NCBI GenBank assembly: GCA_035516035.1
Contig: DATJAS010000103.1
Span: 67,724-131,723 of the forward strand
Reading direction: 5' to 3'
Length of the DNA: 64,000 nucleotides
DNA from: Fen-1273 sp035516035
GTDB lineage: Bacteria > Bacteroidota > Ignavibacteria > UBA10030 > UBA6906
Shown here: positions 25,195 to 34,393 of the stretch, piece by piece
Layout: each line of letters starts with the position of its first letter
Numbering within the stretch: position 1 is the first letter of the stretch
The notes under the pieces: model-generated
What the model was told of the DNA's origin: nothing
Databases searched by the model: none
Seen by the model: the letters and a program-made list of their open reading frames with translations, nothing else
Position numbers and translations under genes: made by a program

Positions 25195-25806
25195 CTATTT
25201 CGCCCCCTTCTTCTTTCCGAGGGCGATCCGTCCGCGGTCGCAGGGCATGTTCGTGTTTTTGTACTCGGCGCACGTCGTCGCCGTGGGGACCGCCTCCAGG
25301 CGCTCCTTGGGCACGAGGAGCCCGCAGACTTTGCACGAGCCGTACGTCTTGGCGTCGATCCGCGCCAGGGCGTCGTCGAGCTGGTTCACGAACTTGCTCC
25401 CGCGCGAGGCGAAGAGGAACGTCTTTTCCCGCTCCATCGCGTCGGTCCCCTGCTCCATATGGAGGGAGTAGTTCGAGCTCTCGCTCACGTATTCCCCCGT
25501 CGTCACGTCCATCATGCTCTCTTTCAGCGAATCGAGCTCCTCGACCGTCTCCTTCCGCTTCGCAAGGATGATCTCCCTGAAGCGTTTCAGGTCGTCCGCC
25601 CCATACGCTTTCGGCGCCGCTGCAACCTGCGCCACGAGCCTGGCGGTCACGGCCTTCTTCGGCGCAGTTTTTTCCGCCCGCGCGGCAGCAGCCTTCTTCA
25701 GGTTCGCCTTCGCCTTCTTGATCTGCCGCGCCCGGGCAGCGGCCTTCTCCTTCATGATCTGCACGGTGCCCTTGACAACCGTACGGGAACCCTTCTTTGT
25801 TGCCAT
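25195..25806 (-). CDS. TraR/DksA family zinc-finger protein
   Basis: 203 residues. The first 60 are Lys/Ala-rich and basic, the middle is helical (coiled coil), and the C-terminus carries a zinc-finger-like block: Cys158-x2-Cys161 ... Cys179, with the position of the fourth Cys held by Tyr182 (CAEYKN). Cys189 in NMPCDRG might substitute. DksA-type proteins bind RNA polymerase or act as ribosome-linked regulators. The position between ileS and lspA is typical for the FCB group. A clear AAGGAG lies 10 bases before the ATG. The Lys-rich N-terminal tail is odd for DksA and may mediate nucleic-acid contact. Confidence 0.85.
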   Translation of the reverse strand: MATKKGSRTVVKGTVQIMKEKAAARARQIKKAKANLKKAAAARAEKTAPKKAVTARLVAQVAAAPKAYGADDLKRFREIILAKRKETVEELDSLKESMMDVTTGEYVSESSNYSLHMEQGTDAMEREKTFLFASRGSKFVNQLDDALARIDAKTYGSCKVCGLLVPKERLEAVPTATTCAEYKNTNMPCDRGRIALGKKKGAK

Positions 25807-25834
25807 TGCCGTGTGCTCTCCTTGTGAAGGTTCG

Positions 25835-28800
25835 TTAACGGCGCTCGATGCCCGCCGTGACCTCTTCCCCGTTCAGTTCGAACGACGCCGTGTGCTCTCC
25901 CGCCCGCGCACCGGCGCTCAGCTCATCCGCCAGGGTTTCTCCCCTGATGTAGGGCGCCATCGCGGCGAGCACGGCGGCGGTCTGCTCTCCCGCGCGGAAC
26001 GTGATCGCAATCCGGTCCGTGACCGCGAACCCGGCGTCCTTCCGCATGTTCTGCACGCGGTTGACGAACTCGCGCGCGATCCCCTCGGCGAGCAGTTCCG
26101 GGGTGATCCGCGTGTCGAGCGCCACCGTGAGCGCGCCGTCCGATTCGACGAGCCATCCCTTGATGTCGTCCCGGATGATCTCGACGTCTTCCCGCGCCAG
26201 CGTGACGGCGCTCCCGTTGAGCGGAACGACGAGCGTCCCCTCGCGCTCGAGCGCGGCGATTTCCTCTTCGCGCAGGTCCCTGATCCGCAGGGCGACCTGC
26301 TGCACCGATTTGCCGAACTTCGGCCCGATCGATTTGAAGTTCGCCTTTGCCCTCCGCGTGACAATGCCGGAGGTGTCGGCGACGTACTCGACCGCCTTCA
26401 CATTGATCTCGTCCCGGATCACGTCCTCCATGGCGCGGACGTCCTCCCGTTCCCGCGCGCCCGCGATGGGGAGGATGATCCGGGAGAGCGGCTGGCGGAC
26501 TTTCAGGTTTGATTTCATCCGCATCGCGCGGACGAGCATCACGATCCGCTCGGCGCGCTCCATCCGCTCTTCAAGCGCCCGGTCGATTTCCCCCTGATCG
26601 GGCGCCGGCATTGCGGCCAGGTGGACGGACTCGGCCGCGTCGCGGCCGGTGACCCCGTTCAGGTTGCGGTACAGCTCCTCCGCCAGGAAAGGGGCGAAGG
26701 GGGCCATCAGCCGGACCACGGCGTCCAGGCACTCGTAGAGCGTCTGGTAGGCCGAAAGCTTGTCCTTCCCCATTTCGCTCTTCCAGAACCGCCTCCGGTT
26801 CCTCCGAACATACCAGTTGGAGAGCTGATCTATTGTGAACTCGCTCACGCTCCGGGCGGCCTTTGTGACGTCGTAGCCGTCCATGGCGGCCCGGTAGCGC
26901 GCGAGGAGCGAGTGAAGCTCCGAGATGATCCAGCGGTCGATCTCGGAGCGCTCCGCGACCGGCACACGCGCCTCCGCGTACGCAAAACCGTCGATATTGG
27001 CGTACATCGAGAAAAACGCGTATGTATTGACCAGCGTGCCGAAAAACTTCCGCTGCGCGTCAGCCAGCGCTTCCTCGTCGAAGCTGGTCGGGCGCCAGGG
27101 GGGAGAGGCGGTCACCAGGTACCACCGCGTCGCGTCCGCGCCGTAGCGGTCCAGAATCGCGAAGGGGTCCACCGTGTTCCCGCGCGATTTGGACATCTTC
27201 TGCCCGTCGGCGTCCAGGATCAGCTCGTTGACCATGACGGCGTTGTACGCGGGCTTGTTGAAGAGGAACGTCCCGATCGCGTGGAGCGAGTAGAACCAGC
27301 CGCGCGTCTGGTCAATCCCCTCGGAGATGAAATCTGCGGGGTACCGTGCGCCCGAGTCGATGAACTCCCTGTGCTCGAACGGGTAGTGCCACTGGGCAAA
27401 GGGCATTGCGCCCGAGTCGAACCAGACGTCGATCAGCTCCGGCGTGCGCCGCATCGTGCCTCCGCATGCGCACGCAAACGTCACGTCGTCCACGTACGGC
27501 TTGTGGAGGTCGAGCGGCTCCCGCACGCCGTTCCCCGTGCGGTATTCGGCGACGCTCCCGACGCATTTATGCCCGCCGCACCTGTCGCACACCCAGATGG
27601 GGAGGGGCGTCCCCCAGAACCGGTCGCGGGAGAGCGCCCAGTCCTTGTTTTCCTCGAGCCAGTTGCCGAACCGTCCCTGGCCGACCTCGGGAGGCACCCA
27701 GGTGATCTCCCTGTTCAGTTCGATCATCCGCGCGGCATACTTCGTTGTGCTGATGTACCACGAGTCGCGGGCGTAGTAGAGCAGGGGGGTCTTGCACCGC
27801 CAGCAGTGCGGATAGCTGTGCGTGATCGTCTCTTTCCGGTAGAGAATCCCCCGCTCCTTCAGCACGCGGATGATGTCGTGGTCCGCTTCCTTGACGAACT
27901 TCCCGGCGAAATCCGGAACATCGGGCCCGAACTCTCCGCGCGGGTTGACGGGATGAATCGTCGGGAGCCCCTCTCTGCGCGACGTCTGGTAGTCGTCCTC
28001 TCCGTAGGCCGGGGCCATGTGGACGATCCCCGTGCCGTCTTCCGTGGTGACGAAGGAAGCCGTGACGACGTAAAACGCCTTCTCCGACACCGGGTGGTAA
28101 TTGAATATCCGTTCGTACTCCAGGTTCTTCAGCGCGCTCCCGGGGAATTTCTCCAGCACGGTATACTCCCCTTCCAGGACGCCGAGCCGGGTCTCTGCCA
28201 GGATCAGCTTTTCGGCGCCGTGCTGTACCTTCACGTACGTCACGTCCGGAGCGACGGCGAGCGCGACGTTGGCGATGAGCGTCCAGGGAGTCGTTGTCCA
28301 AACCAGGAACGACGTGTCGGGAGCATTGCGGAGCCGCATCCGGACGTAGACGCTCGGATCCCTGACGTCGTCGTAGCCGAGCGACACCTCGTGCGAGGAG
28401 AGGGGCGTCTCGCAGCGCGGGCAGTAGGGCTGGATTTTGTACCCCCGGTATATCATGCCCTCGTCGAAGTACCGCTTCAGGGCCCACCAGACGGACTCGA
28501 TGTAGTCGTTGGCCAGCGTGATGTAGGGGTCCGAGAGATCCACCCAGTACCCCATCTGCTCCGTCATCCGCTCCCAGTCGGCCTTGTACTTCCAGACGGA
28601 TTCCTGGCACTTCCGGTTGAACTCGGCCACGCCGTAGCGGACGATGTCGTCCTTGTGGCGGAACCCGAGCTGTTTCTCCACCTCGATCTCCACGGGGAGG
28701 CCGTGCGTGTCCCATCCCGCCTTCCTGTGGACCTGGAAGCCCGTCATCGTCCTGTAGCGGCACACCAGGTCTTTGAGCGTGCGGGCCATGACATGGTGGA

Positions 28801-28969
28801 TGCCGGGACGGCCGTTCGCCGTCGGGGGGCCCTCGTAGAAAGTGAACCCCGGACGTCCCTCCCGTCCGGCTATGCTCCGGGCGAACACGTGCTCCCCCTT
28901 CCAGAAGGCGAGTATCTCCTTCTCAAGCGCGGGGTAGGAGAGCCTGTCGGTCAGTTCCTTGAACTTCAC
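25835..28969 (-). CDS. ileS: Isoleucyl-tRNA synthetase, eukaryote-like type
   Basis: Class I synthetase of about 1,044 residues. The HIGH-like motif is in GPPTANGRPGIHHVMART (residues 48-65) and KMSKSRGN lies in the second half; the editing domain sits between them. The GRPGIHH form and the length place it in the IleS2 (eukaryote-like) clade, which known members show is often less sensitive to mupirocin. A CxxC-type zinc pair (CDRCGGHKC) near residue 470 lies in the insertion. The C-terminal anticodon-binding extension is present. GTG 28969 overlaps the purine phosphorylase stop (GTGA); an upstream frame of 36 codons was rejected since it is inside that gene. Confidence 0.96.
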   Translation of the reverse strand: MKFKELTDRLSYPALEKEILAFWKGEHVFARSIAGREGRPGFTFYEGPPTANGRPGIHHVMARTLKDLVCRYRTMTGFQVHRKAGWDTHGLPVEIEVEKQLGFRHKDDIVRYGVAEFNRKCQESVWKYKADWERMTEQMGYWVDLSDPYITLANDYIESVWWALKRYFDEGMIYRGYKIQPYCPRCETPLSSHEVSLGYDDVRDPSVYVRMRLRNAPDTSFLVWTTTPWTLIANVALAVAPDVTYVKVQHGAEKLILAETRLGVLEGEYTVLEKFPGSALKNLEYERIFNYHPVSEKAFYVVTASFVTTEDGTGIVHMAPAYGEDDYQTSRREGLPTIHPVNPRGEFGPDVPDFAGKFVKEADHDIIRVLKERGILYRKETITHSYPHCWRCKTPLLYYARDSWYISTTKYAARMIELNREITWVPPEVGQGRFGNWLEENKDWALSRDRFWGTPLPIWVCDRCGGHKCVGSVAEYRTGNGVREPLDLHKPYVDDVTFACACGGTMRRTPELIDVWFDSGAMPFAQWHYPFEHREFIDSGARYPADFISEGIDQTRGWFYSLHAIGTFLFNKPAYNAVMVNELILDADGQKMSKSRGNTVDPFAILDRYGADATRWYLVTASPPWRPTSFDEEALADAQRKFFGTLVNTYAFFSMYANIDGFAYAEARVPVAERSEIDRWIISELHSLLARYRAAMDGYDVTKAARSVSEFTIDQLSNWYVRRNRRRFWKSEMGKDKLSAYQTLYECLDAVVRLMAPFAPFLAEELYRNLNGVTGRDAAESVHLAAMPAPDQGEIDRALEERMERAERIVMLVRAMRMKSNLKVRQPLSRIILPIAGAREREDVRAMEDVIRDEINVKAVEYVADTSGIVTRRAKANFKSIGPKFGKSVQQVALRIRDLREEEIAALEREGTLVVPLNGSAVTLAREDVEIIRDDIKGWLVESDGALTVALDTRITPELLAEGIAREFVNRVQNMRKDAGFAVTDRIAITFRAGEQTAAVLAAMAPYIRGETLADELSAGARAGEHTASFELNGEEVTAGIERR

Positions 28970-29787
28970 AGCCGTTCGACCACCCCTTTCATGATCGCCG
29001 TCAGCCGCGGCTCGGTCTGCGAGGCCACCGCGATAATGTCCTCCACGTTCGCCACCTGGAGCGCGTCGGGGAAGCACTCGTCGGTGATGATCGAGAACCC
29101 CAGGACGCTGATGCCCATGTGGTTGGCAACGATGTTCTCCGGCACTGTGGACATCCCGACGGCGTCGGCGCCGATGGAACGGAGGAAGCGGTACTCGGCG
29201 CGTGTCTCGAGGTTCGGGCCGGCAACGGCGACAAACACCCCCCGTTCCGGGCGGATCTTCAACTCGAGCGCCACGCGCTCGGCCAGCGCGATCAGGCTCC
29301 GCGAGTAGGGCTCCGACATGTCGGGGAACCGCGGCCCGAGCGTGTCGTCGTTCGGTCCGATCAGGGGGTTGTCGCCAATCAGGTTAATGTGGTCGGTGAT
29401 GATCATGATGTTCCCGCGGCTGAACTGCGGGTTCATCCCCCCGGCGGCGTTTGAGATGAGGAGCGTGTTCACGCCCAGGAATTTCATTACGCGCACGGGG
29501 AACGTGACCTGCTGAAGCGTGTAGCCTTCATAGTAGTGGAAACGCCCCTGCATGGCGACCACCGCCTTGCCGCCGAGCGTGCCGAAGATCAGCCGCCCGT
29601 GGTGCGATTCGACTGTGGAGAGGGGAAAATGGGGAATGTCGCCGTAGTCGATGACCGCCTCGGCGGCGATCTCTTTCGCCAGCCCCCCCAGCCCCGTGCC
29701 GAGGATGATCCCGACGCCGGGTTCCATGCGCGTCTTCGTGCGCAGGAACCGGACCGCCTCGTCAATGCGTGTGCGGAGCTCTGTCAT
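28966..29787 (-). CDS. Purine-nucleoside phosphorylase
   Basis: 273-residue PNP of the trimeric class II (PunA) type. The glycine loop IILGTGLGGLAKEI binds phosphate, FHYYEGYTLQQVTFPVRVMKFLGV contains the His/Tyr active-site part, and SNAAGGMN is characteristic. Converts guanosine or inosine to base plus ribose-1-phosphate. It overlaps divIVA by 26 bases upstream and ileS by 4 bases downstream, so translational coupling is strong. Confidence 0.94.
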   Translation of the reverse strand: MTELRTRIDEAVRFLRTKTRMEPGVGIILGTGLGGLAKEIAAEAVIDYGDIPHFPLSTVESHHGRLIFGTLGGKAVVAMQGRFHYYEGYTLQQVTFPVRVMKFLGVNTLLISNAAGGMNPQFSRGNIMIITDHINLIGDNPLIGPNDDTLGPRFPDMSEPYSRSLIALAERVALELKIRPERGVFVAVAGPNLETRAEYRFLRSIGADAVGMSTVPENIVANHMGISVLGFSIITDECFPDALQVANVEDIIAVASQTEPRLTAIMKGVVERL

Positions 29788-30319
29788 CGTCGATGTTCTT
29801 CAGTATGCTCTCCACCTCGAGCGATTCCTTGCCGGTCCCGAGCGACGTGCCGGCCCCGAGGTCTTCCGAGCCCCCCATGTCGAGCGTTTTGAGGAGGTCC
29901 AGCTCAGAGCTGAGGAGTACCCGCAACCTGCCGATCAGGGATTCCTTGCGCGCCTGGAGCCGGTGGAGCTCGGCGCCCAGCCGGGCGAGGTCGGCGTTGG
30001 CCTTCTCCACGATCTTCGCCCCCCGCGATTCGGCCTCGCGTACGATTGTCTCCGCCTCCCGTCGTGCCGATTCGTATGTTCGCCCCGTCGCCTCCTGCGC
30101 CTGGAGGAGCGTCTGCTGGAGCGTTTTTTCGATCTGCCGGTAGTCCTTCAGCTGCGTCTCCAGCTCCACGATCCGGTCGCGCGCCTCTTTCTGCGCCCGG
30201 AGCGCCTCTTCCAGGTCTGCCGCCGCCATCTCCAGGAACGTGTCGACTTCGACGGGATCGTACCCCCGCATGATGCGCTTGAATTCCTGCTTCCGGATAT
30301 CGAGCGGTGTAAGCTTCAT
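29762..30319 (-). CDS. DivIVA-domain coiled-coil protein
   Basis: 185 residues. The N-terminal DivIVA signature LTPLDIRKQEFKRIMRGYDPVEVDTFLE (membrane-curvature-sensing part, 30 residues) is followed by a long coiled coil to about residue 140. The C-terminus is short and acidic. DivIVA/GpsB proteins localise to poles and septa in Gram-positives; homologues in FCB bacteria exist but their role is little known. Start overlaps yggS by ATGA, with GGAGGA 8 bases upstream. Confidence 0.85.
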   Translation of the reverse strand: MKLTPLDIRKQEFKRIMRGYDPVEVDTFLEMAAADLEEALRAQKEARDRIVELETQLKDYRQIEKTLQQTLLQAQEATGRTYESARREAETIVREAESRGAKIVEKANADLARLGAELHRLQARKESLIGRLRVLLSSELDLLKTLDMGGSEDLGAGTSLGTGKESLEVESILKNIDDDRAPHTH

Positions 30320-31020
30320 GGAGTCCTCCGCTGGTTGTCAGCTTTCGCTCTGCGCCCGAAAAGCGCCGTCCCGATTCTCACGATCGTCGCCCCCTCCTCG
30401 ACGGCAACCTCGAAATCCCCCGTCATGCCCATGGAGAGGTGCTTCATGTGCGGGTGGGCGCTCGCGAGCCCGTCCCGGAGCTCCCGGAGCCGGCGGAACA
30501 TCGGCCGCGACCCTTCGGCCTGGGGGAGGAACGGTCCGATTGTCATAAGCCCGGCGAGCCGTATGTGGCGGCAGGGGCCGAGCGCGCGCGCCAGCGAGGC
30601 GACGTCTTCCGGGGCGACGCCGAATTTCGTCTCTTCCCCCGTCGTGTTGACCTCGATCAGGCAATCGACCACGCGGCCGGCTTCATTCGCCCTGCGGTCG
30701 ATCTCAAGCCCCAGCCGCTCGGAGTCGAGCGCGTGGATCATGTGCACGCCCGGGACGACCTGCTTCACCTTGTTGGTCTGGAGGTGGCCGATAAAGTGCC
30801 ACCGGACATCCTCCCCCTCGAGCGCGCGCTGCTTGGCGAGAAGCTCCTGGACATAGTTCTCGCCGATATCGCCGATCCCGCCCCGGATAGCCTCGCTCAG
30901 CGCGGAGGCGGGGAACGTTTTCCCGACCGCCAGGAGCGTGACATCGCCCGCGGGGCGGCCGGCACGGCGACAGGCCCCGGCGATCCGCTCCCGGACGCCC
31001 ATGATGTTCTCAGAAATCAT
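30316..31020 (-). CDS. PLP homeostasis protein, YggS/PROSC family
   Basis: 234 residues, the single-domain alanine-racemase-like barrel. The PLP Lys is Lys34 in LLAVGKTFP, and WHFIGHLQTNK, EVNTTGEETKFG and LSMGMTGDFEVAVEEGATIVRIG are family blocks. YggS binds PLP and keeps free PLP balanced; no catalytic activity is established. First gene of the operon, with a well-formed promoter 16 bases upstream. Confidence 0.94.
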   Translation of the reverse strand: MISENIMGVRERIAGACRRAGRPAGDVTLLAVGKTFPASALSEAIRGGIGDIGENYVQELLAKQRALEGEDVRWHFIGHLQTNKVKQVVPGVHMIHALDSERLGLEIDRRANEAGRVVDCLIEVNTTGEETKFGVAPEDVASLARALGPCRHIRLAGLMTIGPFLPQAEGSRPMFRRLRELRDGLASAHPHMKHLSMGMTGDFEVAVEEGATIVRIGTALFGRRAKADNQRRTP

Positions 31021-31036
31021 TCAAAATCAAGAATTT

Positions 31037-31065
31037 AATATAACCGATTGTGCCCTGAAAATCAA
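31037..31065 (-). promoter_or_regulatory. Promoter of the yggS-divIVA-PNP-ileS-dksA-lspA-rluD operon
   Basis: Minus strand TTGATT (31065-31060), 17 bases, TATATT (31042-31037). The yggS ATG follows after 16 bases, leaving a leader of about 10 bases. An AT-rich island of around 30 bases surrounds the -10 box, standing out from the GC-rich background. Confidence 0.62.
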
Positions 31066-31087
31066 CGAATTGCCCCGCCGCGGTTCC

Positions 31088-31116
31088 TTGACTTACCCCC
31101 GATTTTTGATTTACTT
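31088..31116 (+). promoter_or_regulatory. Candidate promoter of the TPR gene
   Basis: TTGACT (31088-31093), 17 bases, TTACTT (31111-31116). Good -35 and poor -10. Divergent from the yggS promoter within a 131-base gap. Confidence 0.35.
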
Positions 31117-31151
31117 GCCTTCGGCGACACGTGCACATTCAGGAACGGGGA

Positions 31152-32576
31152 ATGAGCATACTCGACTTCGGCAATTTTGACGACGATCCCGAGGACGACC
31201 AGGGCCGGCGGGAGCGTTTTGAAGACGAGCTAAGAAAGTACCGGGAATCGCAGAAGGACGGGTCCTCCGGCATCACCAACGCCGAAGCGCTGGAGGAGAT
31301 CGTCAACTACTATTTTGATAACGAGAAGTACGAAGACGCCCTCCATTTCGTCAACCAGCTCCTCGCCATCGTCCCCTACAGCGCGGATTTCTGGCACCGG
31401 AAGGGGCTCATCCTCGCGAACCTCTTCAAGTACGAGGAGGCCCTCGAGGCCTACGACCGGTCCCTCTCCCTGAATCCCGTTGACCCGGAAGTTCTCGTCA
31501 ACCGGGGAATCACGCTCGACGACCTCGGGCGCTACCCTGACGCCATAGCGAGCTTCAACCGCGCACTCGAGATTGATCCGGCCCAGGAGGACGCCCTGTT
31601 CAACAAGGGGATCTCGCTGGAAAAGACGGGGCAGTACGAGGATGCGGCCGGGATTTTCCGGTTCATACTCGACGGCAACCCGGACCACAAGGACGCCTGG
31701 TACGAGATGGGGTACTGCTTCGACTACCTCGACCGCCCGTCGGAGTCGCTCCGCTGTTACGACGAACACCTGAACCGGGACCCCTACAACTACAACGCCT
31801 GGTACAACCGGGGAATCGTCCTGAACCGGATGATGCAGTACAACCTGGCCATCGAAAGTTACGAAACGGCGCTCGCGATACACGAAAAATTCCCGTCCGC
31901 CTGGTACAATAAAGGGAACGCGTTCGCCAACCTGGGGCGCCTGCAGGATGCCATCGACTGCTATCGGCAGACGCTCCAGCAGGACGAAAAAGACGTGCCG
32001 GCGTGGCACAACCTGGGAAACGCCTACGAGGAGCTGGGAGAATACGAGGACGCCATCAAGTCCTTCACGCAGGCGATCAGGAATGAGCCGACGCACTACG
32101 AGTCGTACTTCGGCCGCGGGAGCTGTCACGACGCGCTGGAACAGTGGCGCAAGGCGCTGGCGGACTACAACAAGGCCCTCTCGCTCTGCAAGGACTACCC
32201 GGAGCTCTGGTACGCGAAGGCGGACCTCCTCTACAATATGGGGAAGCCCCGGGAGTCGCTGCTGGCGTACCGGATGGTGACGCGCCTGGAGCCGAAGAAC
32301 TACGAGGCGTGGCTCGACTACGGGGAGACGCTCTTCGAGCTGGGCTACCTGAAGCAGGCCCTGAAGTCGTTCGACCGCTCCGTCGAGGCCAACCCGTACG
32401 CGGCGGAGGCGTTCTACAGCCGGGCCAAGGTGCTCCTGGTGATGAACCGGGTGTACGAGGCGGTGGAATCGCTGAAAAACTCGTTCCGGCTCGACCCGAC
32501 CAAGCGGAAGCAGTTCGAGGAGGAATTCCCGGGCGTCCGTTCCATCAAGGAGTTCAGGAACCTGCTCCGCAGGTGA
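31152..32576 (+). CDS. Tetratricopeptide repeat protein
   Basis: 474 residues of almost nothing but TPRs after a short acidic N-terminus (NFDDDPEDDQG). At least ten repeats can be read with the W-(Y/F)...A-x-x-x-Y...P pattern at 34-residue intervals, e.g. WHRKGLILANLFKYEEALEAYDRSLSLNP and WYNKGNAFANLGRLQDAIDCYRQTL. No signal peptide or membrane segment, so cytoplasmic protein-protein scaffold. I chose ATG 31152, preceded by AGGA at 7 bases; a GTG at 31131 in frame would add 7 residues. The closely packed Trp-Tyr repeats resemble known FCB TPR proteins of unknown role. It is followed by larE. Confidence 0.88.
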   Translation: MSILDFGNFDDDPEDDQGRRERFEDELRKYRESQKDGSSGITNAEALEEIVNYYFDNEKYEDALHFVNQLLAIVPYSADFWHRKGLILANLFKYEEALEAYDRSLSLNPVDPEVLVNRGITLDDLGRYPDAIASFNRALEIDPAQEDALFNKGISLEKTGQYEDAAGIFRFILDGNPDHKDAWYEMGYCFDYLDRPSESLRCYDEHLNRDPYNYNAWYNRGIVLNRMMQYNLAIESYETALAIHEKFPSAWYNKGNAFANLGRLQDAIDCYRQTLQQDEKDVPAWHNLGNAYEELGEYEDAIKSFTQAIRNEPTHYESYFGRGSCHDALEQWRKALADYNKALSLCKDYPELWYAKADLLYNMGKPRESLLAYRMVTRLEPKNYEAWLDYGETLFELGYLKQALKSFDRSVEANPYAAEAFYSRAKVLLVMNRVYEAVESLKNSFRLDPTKRKQFEEEFPGVRSIKEFRNLLRR

Positions 32577-32658
32577 GGGGAATCGGACCTGAGATGACCC
32601 TGACCTTGTTCCGGACACGGGACGAGGTCTTTTTGTATGTGAAGTGCGAGGAGGGGAG

Positions 32659-33510
32659 ATGCTGACGGAAGCCGTTGCCGCAAAATACGAGACGCTCCGG
32701 GGGATCCTCCGATCCATGGGAAGCGTCGCGATCGGGTACTCGGGGGGGGTGGACAGCACGCTCCTGCTCAAGGTCGCCGTGGACGAGCTGGGCGCCGGTG
32801 CGCTCGCCATGATCGGCCGCTCGGAGACGTACCCGACGCGCGAGTTCGAGGAGGCGGTCGCAACCGCCGGAGGGATGGGCGCCCGGTTCGTCGTCGTCCG
32901 CACGGAGGAGACCGACGACCTGAAATTCAGGGAAAACCCCGCCGACCGCTGCTATTATTGCAAGACGGAGCTCTTCGGCAAGCTCCGGGCGCTGGCGGCC
33001 AGTGAGCAGATCCGCTGGATCGCAGACGGGACGATCACCGACGACACCGGGGACTTCCGGCCCGGGATGAAAGCAAAGGCGGAGCAGGACGTCCGGTCCC
33101 CCCTCCTTGAGGCGGGGCTCTCCAAGGCGGACGTGAGGGCGATCTCCGCCCACCTGGGCCTCGCGACATGGGACAAGCCGTCGTTCGCGTGCCTCTCCTC
33201 CCGGTTCCCCTACGGCACGGCGATCACCAGGGAAAACCTCGACCGGGTGGACCGGGCGGAGTCGTTCCTGCGGGACCACGGGTTCCGCTCGTTCCGCGTC
33301 CGGTTCCACGACGCGAGCACGGCGCGCATCGAACTCCCCCCGGCGGAGATCGCCAGGATGATGGAGGAGGGAATTCGCTCTGCCACCGTGGAGTTCCTGA
33401 AGGGGCTCGGGTTTACGTACGTCACGCTCGATCTCCAGGGGTACAGGACGGGATCGATGAACGAGGTGCTGGCCGGCGAGGTGCGCGCACGCTACGCCGC
33501 GGGGGGCTGA
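32659..33510 (+). CDS. larE: ATP-dependent sulfur transferase, LarE family
   Basis: 283 residues. The PP-loop SGGVDST lies at about residues 29-35, and DKPSFACLSSRFPYG near residue 173 holds the Cys that in known LarE proteins donates sulfur to the nickel-pincer cofactor. A second pair CYYC near residue 100 may be relevant to cluster binding. LarE thiolates the pyridinium dicarboxylate precursor of the NPN cofactor used by lactate racemase. No larA, larB or larC is visible within the window, so the partner genes must be elsewhere or the protein does another sulfur transfer. ATG 32659 has GAGGAGGGGAG just upstream. Confidence 0.9.
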   Translation: MLTEAVAAKYETLRGILRSMGSVAIGYSGGVDSTLLLKVAVDELGAGALAMIGRSETYPTREFEEAVATAGGMGARFVVVRTEETDDLKFRENPADRCYYCKTELFGKLRALAASEQIRWIADGTITDDTGDFRPGMKAKAEQDVRSPLLEAGLSKADVRAISAHLGLATWDKPSFACLSSRFPYGTAITRENLDRVDRAESFLRDHGFRSFRVRFHDASTARIELPPAEIARMMEEGIRSATVEFLKGLGFTYVTLDLQGYRTGSMNEVLAGEVRARYAAGG

Positions 33511-33538
33511 GCAGACACAACTCACAGAGGAGACGCTC

Positions 33539-34381
33539 ATGAACAACGCCGTGATCCTCCTCCTGGCCTCCGCCGCCATCGCAGGGTGCGCGCGGGAGCA
33601 GAGCGGCGCCATCGCGTTCCAGTCCAACCGGGACGGCAATTTTGAGATCTACACGATGGACGGGACGGGGGGGGCGCCGACGCGCCTCACGGAGAATCCG
33701 TCGAACGACATTGCGCCGACGTGGTCCCCCGACGGCACGCGCATCGCCTTCGCCTCCGACAGGGACGGCACGTGGGACATCTATACGATGGGCACAGACG
33801 GGTCCGGTCTCAGGCAGCTGACGCAGGGCGCGGGCGCAAACACCGCCCCGTCGTGGACCGCCTCGGGCGAGAGGATCGTCTTCATCTCCACGCGCGACGC
33901 GGTCCACGGGGACGTCTACGCGATGAACCCCGACGGAAGCAACACCGTGCGCCTCACGGCCGACTCGCTCGTGAAGGACACGCCGCTCATGACGCCGGAC
34001 GGGAAGACGCTCGTCGTCACGGTGAACACCCGCGGACGGCTCTCGCTCGGCGCGATCGCCCTCCCGGCCGGCACGTGCCAGCCGCTCACCGGGAACGACC
34101 ATGACAGCTTCGCCCCGGCGCTTTCCCCCCGCGGGAGCGAAATCATGTTCGTCTCCGACAGGGACGGGAGCCTGCAGATCTACGCGATGGATGTCGACGG
34201 GCAGCACACGCGGCGCCTCACGACGGACGGCGTGGATGAGCGCTTCCCCGCCTACACGGCCACGCCCGGCGTCATACTTGTCGCAAAGAAGGGGGGGATT
34301 TCGCTCCTGACGCTCGAGACGGGAAAGGAACGGGTCCTCTCCTACCGGGGGGACTACGCTCCCTCGTGGCACACGCGCTGA
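33539..34381 (+). CDS. TolB-like beta-propeller lipoprotein
   Basis: 280 residues with a lipoprotein signal (VILLLASAAIAGC). Five to six PD40/WD40-like blades follow, each showing the pattern IAFxSNRDGNFEIYTMDxDG or the like (residues about 22, 65, 108, 155, 200). TolB-type propellers bind partners at the outer membrane or periplasm. No TolA/TolQ genes are near. Ribosome binding site AGGAG 7 bases upstream of the ATG. Followed by pyrF 13 bases later. Confidence 0.88.
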   Translation: MNNAVILLLASAAIAGCAREQSGAIAFQSNRDGNFEIYTMDGTGGAPTRLTENPSNDIAPTWSPDGTRIAFASDRDGTWDIYTMGTDGSGLRQLTQGAGANTAPSWTASGERIVFISTRDAVHGDVYAMNPDGSNTVRLTADSLVKDTPLMTPDGKTLVVTVNTRGRLSLGAIALPAGTCQPLTGNDHDSFAPALSPRGSEIMFVSDRDGSLQIYAMDVDGQHTRRLTTDGVDERFPAYTATPGVILVAKKGGISLLTLETGKERVLSYRGDYAPSWHTR

Positions 34382-34393
34382 GGCGGGCACCGC

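Noticed and set aside
26621..29308. Long plus-strand frame over ileS
   Set aside because: Antisense shadow of a certain gene.
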